Assembly: GCA_052148155.1 (NCBI GenBank) | Contig: JBKQIY010000095.1 | Coordinates: forward strand, 1 to 28,211 | DNA from: JBBQER01 sp052148155 | GTDB taxonomy: Bacteria; Actinomycetota; Acidimicrobiia; IMCC26256; PALSA-610 | Direction of reading: 5' to 3' | DNA: 28,211 bases | Part shown: positions 23,023 to 28,211 of the stretch, piece by piece | Numbering within the stretch: the first letter of the stretch is position 1 | Layout: each line of letters begins with the position of its first letter | Translations under genes and position numbers: made by a program | Notes under the pieces: model-generated | Databases searched by the model: none | The model's input: only the letters and a program-made list of their open reading frames with translations | Told to the model about the DNA's origin: nothing

Positions 23023-23226
23023 ATGCAAACCAGACTCGCCCGGTCCTGGAGTGCCTTGCGGTACGACCTCAGCTCGCAGCGAGCGCTCGACAACGCTGCC
23101 AAAATGCTGGTCGAGCACGATCGGATCCTGGCTGAGATCGACGCGCTGGCGGCGCGTCTCGACGCGGCGCTGCCGGCCGAACCGACGGTCCCGGCCGGCG
23201 CACAGTCGACGCAGCGCGTGGCCTGA
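23023..23226 (+). CDS. Small helical protein of unknown function
   Basis: The 67-residue product is mostly helical and charged: QTRLARSWSALRYDLSS, RALDNAAKMLVEHDRILAEIDALAARLDAAL, then a Pro/Ala tail. Heptad-like spacing of Leu, Ile and Ala (about 22-52) suggests a short coiled coil. GGAGG at 23013-23017 sits 5 bases before ATG 23023, which supports translation and this start over ATG 23011. It is divergent from tetR, downstream of the palindrome, and 73 bases before plsC. I know no family for it. Confidence 0.6.
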   Translation: MQTRLARSWSALRYDLSSQRALDNAAKMLVEHDRILAEIDALAARLDAALPAEPTVPAGAQSTQRVA

Positions 23227-23299
23227 GCCCGACCCTCCGTCACTATCGAACGCGCGCTCCGCAGGCGTACGCTCGCGCCGGGTCGACCGGGGAGCGCGC

Positions 23300-24022
23300 T
23301 TGTTGTACTGGGTGGTGAAGGGAGTGCTCACTCCGATCTTGGGAGTGTGCTTCCGCGTCAAGGTCGAGGGTCGGGAGAACATCCCGCGGCGCGGCGCGTG
23401 CATCCTGGCGTCGAACCACCGTTCGTTCCTCGACTCGATCTTCCTGCCTCTCGTCGTGCGGCGCCGCGTGACGTTCGTCGCCAAAGCCGAATATTTCGAT
23501 GATCCGAAGACCGCGTGGTTCTTTCGGGGCGTCGGCCAGATCCCCATTCGCCGCGAGGGCGGGAGCGCCAGCGCACGCGCGCTCGCGTCGGCGACCGATG
23601 TGTTGCGTGCGGGAGGGGTCTTCGGCATCTACCCGGAAGGAACGCGTACGCGCGACGGGTACCTGCACCGCGGTCACACCGGTGTCGCGCGACTGTCGCT
23701 GCGAACGGGCACGCCGATCGTGCCGGTCGGGCTGATCGGCACGGATGAGGTGCAGCCGGTCGATAAGCGAATGCCGCGGTTATTCCGGCGGGTGACCGTT
23801 CGCTTCGGGGAACCGATCGACCCGGCACGCTACGGGGACGTCGATCAAGAGCACCTCGCGTTGCGTGAGTTCACCGACGAGGTGATGTACGAGATCGGTC
23901 AGCTGTCGGGATACGAGTACGTCGACACGTACGCGACCAAGAAGGCCGAGGACATCCCAAGCGAGGTCGGGCACGTCGCATCGTTCGATGAGATCCGCAC
24001 ACCCGAGACCGCGGCGTCTTAG
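23300..24022 (+). CDS. plsC: 1-acyl-sn-glycerol-3-phosphate acyltransferase (PlsC-like)
   Basis: The 240-residue enzyme has all blocks of the glycerolipid acyltransferase family: ILASNHRSFLDSIFLP with the catalytic H-x4-D (H40, D45), FFRGVGQIPIRR (block II), FGIYPEGTRTRDG (block III, 109-120) and TPIVPVGLIGTDE (block IV). It acylates lysophosphatidate or a related acceptor at the inner membrane to make phosphatidate. Start choice: TTG 23300 follows GGGGAG at 5 bases and the domain begins at once (LYWVVKGVLTPILGVCF). No ATG fits; the longer frame to 22910 crosses the small gene and is not protein-like. Related enzymes may act in other lipid pathways, so the exact acceptor is inferred. Confidence 0.85.
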   Translation: MLYWVVKGVLTPILGVCFRVKVEGRENIPRRGACILASNHRSFLDSIFLPLVVRRRVTFVAKAEYFDDPKTAWFFRGVGQIPIRREGGSASARALASATDVLRAGGVFGIYPEGTRTRDGYLHRGHTGVARLSLRTGTPIVPVGLIGTDEVQPVDKRMPRLFRRVTVRFGEPIDPARYGDVDQEHLALREFTDEVMYEIGQLSGYEYVDTYATKKAEDIPSEVGHVASFDEIRTPETAAS

Positions 24023-24037
24023 CGGCGGGGTCGCCGA

Positions 24038-25531
24038 TCACACAGACGCCCAGTCGCGGCACCGTTCGACCGCGCGGTGCCAGGTGGCGAGGCGCTCGTC
24101 TCGATCCGGCGGGTCCATCTGGGGCGAGAACGACGCCTCGGCCTGCCAAGTCGCGTTGACGGTTGCCGGCGAATCCCATACGTCCTCCGCGATGCCCGCG
24201 AGGAACGCGGCGCCCAGCGCCGTCGTTTCCTGTACTGCAGCACGCCGCACGGGTACGCCGAGGAGATCGGCCTGAAACTGGCAGAGCAGATTCATGACCG
24301 ATGCGCCACCGTCGACGCGCATCTCGGCCAGCGCGGTGCCGCTCGCGCGGACGATCGCGTCCACAACGTCGGTCGTCTGGAACGCCATCGATTCGACGAC
24401 CGCGCGCGCCAGGTGCGCCCGACTGGTCCCTCGGGTAATGCCGACGATCGCGCCCCGTGCGTACGCGTCCCACCAGGGCGACCCCAACCCAGTGAACGCG
24501 GGGACGACGTAGACGCCGCCGCTGTCGGGCACCGACTCGGCGAGAGGTCCGGTGTCGGCCGCGTCGGCGATGACACCGAGGCCGTCGCGGAGCCATTGGA
24601 TCGCGGCCCCGGTCACGAAAATTGCGCCTTCCATCGCATACGTCACGTCGTCCGAACCGAGTGACCACGCGACCGTCGTGAGGAGACCATCGACAGGCTC
24701 GGGCAGGTTTGGGCCGACGTTGGTGAGCACGAACGATCCCGTGCCGTACGTGTTCTTCGTCATGCCCGGCTCGACGCATGCTTGTCCGAACAACGCTGCC
24801 TGTTGATCGCCGGCGATGCCGCTCACCGGCACCACCAGACCGGCGGCGTGGTCGGCTCGGGTGACACCGAATCGTCCGCTCGACGGCCCGACCGACGGCA
24901 GGCACGACACAGGCACATCGAAGAGGGCGACGAGCTCGTCCGACCATCCTCGGGCTCTGATGTCGTAGAGCATCGTCCGGCTCGCGTTCGATGGATCGGT
25001 CGCGTGCACGCCGCCGTCGGCACCTCCGGTGAGATTCCACAGGATCCACGTATCCACCGTGCCGAACGCAAGATTGGCGTCAGACGTCACGCCGCCTTCA
25101 TGGAGGAGCCAGGCAAGCTTTGACGCCGAGAAGTAGGGGTCGAGAACGAGCCCCGTGGCGCGGCGGATCATCGGTTCATGACCCGCAGCGCGCAGTTCGT
25201 CGCATCGAGGTGCGGTTCGGCGGTCCTGCCACACGATCGCCCGGTGCAGAGGCCGGCCGGTGCGCCGATCCCACACGACGACGGTCTCGCGCTGATTGGT
25301 GATGCCGATCGCGGCGACGGTGTCGCCTGCCGCTTCGAGTTCGGCGGCCACCTCGCCGAGGGTGTCGACCGTCACAAGCCAGATATCGTCGGCGTCGTGC
25401 TCGACCCAACCCGGCCGCGGGAAGTGTTGAGGGAACTCTCGGTAGGCGCGAGCGCGCGGACGACCGTCCACGTCGACCGCGAACGCGCGCACTCCGGTGG
25501 TGCCGGCGTCGATCGCGATCACGCAAGTCAT
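24038..25531 (-). CDS. glpK: Glycerol kinase
   Basis: The 497-residue FGGY-family kinase converts glycerol plus ATP to sn-glycerol 3-phosphate in the cytosol. Visible are the phosphate-1 loop AIDAGTTGVRAF, glycerol-binding NQRET and AIVWQDRRT, the Tyr in LDPYFSASKLAWLL, DPSNASRTMLYDI, the catalytic GDQQAALFG, NTYGTGSFVL, the adenosine site MRVDGGAS and C-terminal ALGAAFLAG. Length and motifs match the family fully. Its ATG overlaps the stop of the upstream gene by 4 bases (ATGA, 25528-25531), so it is the second gene of a two-gene unit. No glpF or glpD is in the window. Glycerol-3-phosphate made here could feed the PlsC step or glycolysis. Confidence 0.96.
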   Translation of the reverse strand: MTCVIAIDAGTTGVRAFAVDVDGRPRARAYREFPQHFPRPGWVEHDADDIWLVTVDTLGEVAAELEAAGDTVAAIGITNQRETVVVWDRRTGRPLHRAIVWQDRRTAPRCDELRAAGHEPMIRRATGLVLDPYFSASKLAWLLHEGGVTSDANLAFGTVDTWILWNLTGGADGGVHATDPSNASRTMLYDIRARGWSDELVALFDVPVSCLPSVGPSSGRFGVTRADHAAGLVVPVSGIAGDQQAALFGQACVEPGMTKNTYGTGSFVLTNVGPNLPEPVDGLLTTVAWSLGSDDVTYAMEGAIFVTGAAIQWLRDGLGVIADAADTGPLAESVPDSGGVYVVPAFTGLGSPWWDAYARGAIVGITRGTSRAHLARAVVESMAFQTTDVVDAIVRASGTALAEMRVDGGASVMNLLCQFQADLLGVPVRRAAVQETTALGAAFLAGIAEDVWDSPATVNATWQAEASFSPQMDPPDRDERLATWHRAVERCRDWASV

Positions 25532-26037
25532 GGTCCGGTGTCACCCGTCGGGAATTGCGCCCGTTTCAGGTCCGTTTGGGTACGTTCGCAGAGCTCAAGC
25601 GCGAACGCAACGCCGTTGGGATTGTTGCGCAGCTCGAACAGCAGCGGGTGGCGGAAATCGCCGACGATCCGCAGGATCCGAGCAGGTTTCGGCCCTCGAG
25701 GGAGGATCACGAGTCGGTTGAGCGGCTCGCGGAACACTCGACGGCGCGGGTGGCGTGTGAAAAAGCCCATGGAGCACAGCACGAGATGTTCGGGCGTCAG
25801 CACCGCGAAGTCGAGGAAGCGGGTGGCGAACAGGTGCCACCCCGTGTCGCGCGACACCCAGCACCGCGTGATGGCGACGATCGGACCGGGATAGGGGGAC
25901 GCGCGGCCCATCAGCCGCCGCAGTCGTCGCACGTGGCGGTTGTTCGCCCCGAAGTCGGCCGGTTCGGTCGGCTCCGGTGTCGGTGCGGCCCGAGCGTCCG
26001 CCACGCCTCCGTGCTCCACGCGTGTCTCGTCTTTCAT
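25528..26037 (-). CDS. Conserved small protein of unknown function, coupled to glpK
   Basis: The 169-residue product begins with a polar, disordered-looking segment (about 1-45). A compact beta-rich region follows: GPIVAITRCWVSRDTGWHLFATRFLDFAVLTPEHLVLCSMGFF...REPLNRLVIL...ILRIVGDFRHPLLFELRNNPNGVAFALEL. Alternating strands ending in one helix recall a PH-like fold (bPH type), which is inference. No membrane helix or catalytic motif is visible. ATG 26037 follows GAGGACC. The stop overlaps the glpK start, implying co-translation. It is divergent from PFP with about 100 bases between starts. Confidence 0.72.
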   Translation of the reverse strand: MKDETRVEHGGVADARAAPTPEPTEPADFGANNRHVRRLRRLMGRASPYPGPIVAITRCWVSRDTGWHLFATRFLDFAVLTPEHLVLCSMGFFTRHPRRRVFREPLNRLVILPRGPKPARILRIVGDFRHPLLFELRNNPNGVAFALELCERTQTDLKRAQFPTGDTGP

Positions 26038-26138
26038 CGAAGGTCCTCGAGGGGTGAGGCCACCGCGGCATCCGACCATTCGGCGGGCGCGCGGCGGAGG
26101 ATAGGGCACACGAGCCGAGGAATTGGGGGTCTTGTCTG

Positions 26139-27164
26139 ATGCGTATCGGAATGCTCACCGGCGGTGGTGACTGCCCTGGCCTCAACGCGGTCATCCGTGC
26201 CGTTGTGCGCAAGGGTGCGCTGCTCGAGCACGACATCGTCGGCTACCGACACGGTTGGCGTGGGCTCATCGAAGGCGAGTCGGTCTCGCTGACGCTCGAC
26301 TCGGTCCGCGGCCTGTTGCCACGGGGAGGCACGATCCTCGGGACGTCGCGCACGAACCCATACAAAAGCGACGACGGGCGCAGCCGCCTGAAACTGACAC
26401 TGGAGCGTGACGGCATCGACGCGGTCATCGCGATTGGCGGCGAGGACACGCTCGGCGTCGCCCACAAACTGTCCGGAGATGGCGTACAGATCGTCGGCGT
26501 TCCCAAGACCATCGACAACGACCTCTCCGCCACAGACTTCACCTTCGGCTTTCATACCGCGGTGCAAATCGCAACCGACGCGATCGACCGTTTGCATACG
26601 ACCGCCGAGAGCCATGACCGCGTCATGGTCGTCGAGGTGATGGGCCGTCACGCCGGATGGATCGCGACCTACTCGGGTCTCGCCGGCGGGGCCGACATCA
26701 TCTTGGTGCCGGAGACACCGTTCGACATTGACGAGATCTGCGGCCGCATCACTCATCGACACGAGCGTGGCGCGAACTTCTCGATCATCGTGATCGCCGA
26801 GGGGGCAACGCCTGTCGCCGGCACCATGGAGCTCCAAACCGGCGCGGTCGACGACTTCGGGCATGTTCGCCTCGGTGGGATTGGCAGCCGCCTCCAAGCC
26901 GAAATAGAACTGCGAACCGGCTACGAGGCGCGCATGACCCAGCTTGGTCACGTGCTCCGCGGCGGCAGCCCCACCGCCTATGACCGAGTGATCGCGACCC
27001 GCTTCGGTGTCGAAGCGATCGACGCCGCCCACGAACGCGACTTCGACGTCATGGTCGCATTGCGCGGCACCGACGTGATCCGGGTGCCGCTCGAAGCGGG
27101 AGTCGCGGTGCTCAAAACAGTTGACCGGCGTCTCTTCGACACTGCAGCGGTGTTCTTCGGCTGA
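26139..27164 (+). CDS. pfp: 6-phosphofructokinase, predicted pyrophosphate-dependent
   Basis: The 341-residue PFKA-family enzyme begins MRIGMLTGGGDCPGLNAVIR (phosphoryl-donor loop) and has IGGEDTLG (99-106), VPKTIDNDLSATDFTFGF (121-138, catalytic D126), MGRHAGW (168-174), the VPETPFD loop and QLGHVLRGGSPTAYDR. Two positions separate PPi from ATP enzymes: Asp in GGEDT (D103, Gly in ATP enzymes) and Lys in PKTIDND (K123, Gly in ATP enzymes). Both have the PPi-type residue here, as in the Amycolatopsis methanolica enzyme. It should therefore interconvert fructose 6-phosphate and fructose 1,6-bisphosphate reversibly, serving glycolysis and gluconeogenesis. ATG 26139 has a GGGGG stretch upstream. 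It is divergent from the small gene coupled to glpK. Confidence 0.93.
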   Translation: MRIGMLTGGGDCPGLNAVIRAVVRKGALLEHDIVGYRHGWRGLIEGESVSLTLDSVRGLLPRGGTILGTSRTNPYKSDDGRSRLKLTLERDGIDAVIAIGGEDTLGVAHKLSGDGVQIVGVPKTIDNDLSATDFTFGFHTAVQIATDAIDRLHTTAESHDRVMVVEVMGRHAGWIATYSGLAGGADIILVPETPFDIDEICGRITHRHERGANFSIIVIAEGATPVAGTMELQTGAVDDFGHVRLGGIGSRLQAEIELRTGYEARMTQLGHVLRGGSPTAYDRVIATRFGVEAIDAAHERDFDVMVALRGTDVIRVPLEAGVAVLKTVDRRLFDTAAVFFG

Positions 27165-27623
27165 TTCCACAAGCCGATGGGGTTACTGGTGCCCACCAGG
27201 TCATCGGACCGCGGTGGACCCGCCCCTGACGCCGACAACGTGGCGTTCTGCCCCGCCCGCGAGGCGTCGCGTACCGGCGCTGCAGTGGCCGCCACGGGTG
27301 TTCGCAGACGAGGGTGAGGTATCGGAGTTGGACACGGAACAGCCACCTGCGACGGGGGAGGAGCCGCAGTCGACCTTTTGCAATGTGCGGCGCATCGGCG
27401 CTTCCCGACAGCGGGTACGGCTCCCGCGCTTCTTCGACGGTTCGCTCCATCCGATGACATTCCAAGACATTGTGGTCGGAGCCGGTCGGTCGGACGACGT
27501 CGATCGCCGGGCGGAGCGACCCACGACCACCGCGCGGATCCGGGGGTCCTGGATGGTGAGACGCACACCGGTTCGAGGGAGGGAGGTCGTCGCCGCAAAG
27601 GGTGTCGATAGCCTCCGATCTCG
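27165..27623. other. Intergenic stretch, nothing recognised
   Basis: About 460 bases separate pfp from the thioesterase gene on the same strand. The only structure I notice is CTGGTG-CC-CACCAG (27187-27200), too short-looped and without a T-run to be a good terminator. Frames on both strands give no known family. Confidence 0.4.
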
Positions 27624-28211
27624 ATGGGCGCGGCGCTGGACGATCTGATCGACCTCTTCGAGCTTGAGCAGCTCGAGGTGAACCTTTTCCGCGGCCTGAG
27701 TCCTGATGAGGACCGCCAGCGGGTCTTCGGCGGGCAGGTCGCCGGCCAAGCGTTGATCGCCGCGGGACGTACCGTCGACCGGGGTCACGTGCACTCGTTG
27801 CACGCCTATTTCCTTCGCCCGGGAGATCCGCGCATCCCGATCATCTTCGATGTGGACCGGATCCGTGACGGTCGGAGTTTCACGACCCGACGGGTCGTCG
27901 CGATCCAACACGGTCGTGCCATCTTCAATCTCTCGGCGTCGTTTCACGTCGCCGAGCCGGGCCCCGAACACCAGTATCCGATGCCGGACGCGCCTGATCC
28001 GGAAACCCTTCCGACCTTTCGCGAGCGGCTCGAGCCGTTCGTCGATCGGTTTCCTCCGGCGTTCGTCGAATGGATCCGCCGCGAGCGCCCGATTGATCAG
28101 CGCTCGACCGCGCTGCCCCGGTGGCTTGACCCGACGCCGACCGATCGTGAGCCTGAACAGCTCGTATGGTTCCGGGCCAACGGGATGCTGCCCGACGACG
28201 CGCTGTTGCAC
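27624..28211 (+). CDS. tesB: Acyl-CoA thioesterase II, N-terminal 196 residues (cut by window end)
   Basis: The frame is open from ATG 27624 to the last base, with no stop in the window. The sequence matches the first hot-dog domain of TesB-type thioesterases: DLIDLFELEQLEVNLFRG, the hallmark RVFGGQVAGQALIAA, VHSLHAYFLRPGD, RIRDGRSFTTRRVVAIQHG and IFNLSASFHV. The start of the second hot-dog domain (WFRANGMLPDDALLH) follows. The family hydrolyses acyl-CoA to fatty acid and CoA; the catalytic Asp of the second domain would lie just past the edge. Full-length relatives have about 285 residues. No strong ribosome-binding site precedes the ATG (CTCCGATCTCG). Confidence 0.9.
   Translation, partial: MGAALDDLIDLFELEQLEVNLFRGLSPDEDRQRVFGGQVAGQALIAAGRTVDRGHVHSLHAYFLRPGDPRIPIIFDVDRIRDGRSFTTRRVVAIQHGRAIFNLSASFHVAEPGPEHQYPMPDAPDPETLPTFRERLEPFVDRFPPAFVEWIRRERPIDQRSTALPRWLDPTPTDREPEQLVWFRANGMLPDDALLH

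Noticed and set aside
23871..25049. 392-codon minus-strand open frame within glpK
   Set aside because: It is an out-of-frame shadow of glycerol kinase, with Arg-rich composition and no domain.
26034..27170. 378-codon minus-strand open frame opposite pfp
   Set aside because: It is the antisense of a fully conserved phosphofructokinase, and its composition and lack of motifs show it is a shadow.
27187..27200. Rho-independent terminator after pfp
   Set aside because: The 6-bp arms leave a 2-base loop and there is no T-run, so it is at best a small palindrome.
1..28211. CRISPR array, tRNA or rRNA genes, prophage
   Set aside because: I found no regularly spaced repeats, no tRNA T-arm in a cloverleaf context, no rRNA-like conserved stretch and no phage structural genes.

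Overview
The window is G+C-rich bacterial chromosome with frequent GTG and TTG starts, single-gene or two-gene transcription units and fairly low gene density. A PPi-type phosphofructokinase of the actinobacterial sort, a geranylgeranyl-reductase/MenG pair, TetR and SRPBCC proteins and many secreted proteins with Thr/Pro-rich linkers point to an actinobacterium. An uncultured Acidimicrobiia-like lineage is my guess, but the sequence has no rRNA or other decisive marker. I saw no tRNA, rRNA, CRISPR array, intact insertion sequence or phage gene.

Positions 1-9240 are an envelope region. They hold a small secreted protein, two large GT-C-like membrane proteins (1222-2982 + and 7024-8703 -), a membrane-anchored N,N-dimethylformamidase-beta-like protein (3281-4987) and a lipoprotein with a beta-rich, probably carbohydrate-binding module (5170-6075). 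Two long stretches here (6076-7023, 8704-9240) lack recognisable genes. The first contains a DnaA-box-like 9-mer beside a 9-bp-arm palindrome, and a 12-bp tandem repeat.

Positions 9241-12481 form an isoprenoid/quinone cluster. A geranylgeranyl-reductase-family flavoprotein is divergent from a UbiE/MenG-type methyltransferase, whose stop overlaps the start of a polytopic membrane protein that faintly resembles a UbiA-type prenyltransferase. That gene converges on an SRPBCC gene, and the two stop codons share one CTAG. Next (12780-14383) come three paralogous DUF421/YetF membrane proteins, one divergent and two translationally coupled.

Positions 14445-19319 look linked to surface polysaccharide. 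They hold a secreted GH114 polygalactosaminidase-like protein with four Cys-(N/D)QFGT-Cys repeats, a nucleotide-sugar dehydrogenase with all catalytic residues, and a flippase-like (LPG-synthase TM) membrane protein. Between the first two lies an alpha/beta-hydrolase gene broken by several frameshifts, so some of the apparently empty DNA here is decayed coding sequence.

Positions 19928-28211 are housekeeping metabolism: a HAD hydrolase, an AlaC-type aminotransferase, a TetR regulator with a perfect 16-bp palindrome upstream, a 67-residue helical protein, a PlsC acyltransferase, a small conserved protein coupled to glycerol kinase, a divergent PPi-phosphofructokinase, and the 5' part of acyl-CoA thioesterase II cut by the window end. 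PlsC, GlpK, PFP and TesB together touch glycerolipid synthesis, glycerol entry into central metabolism and acyl-CoA turnover.
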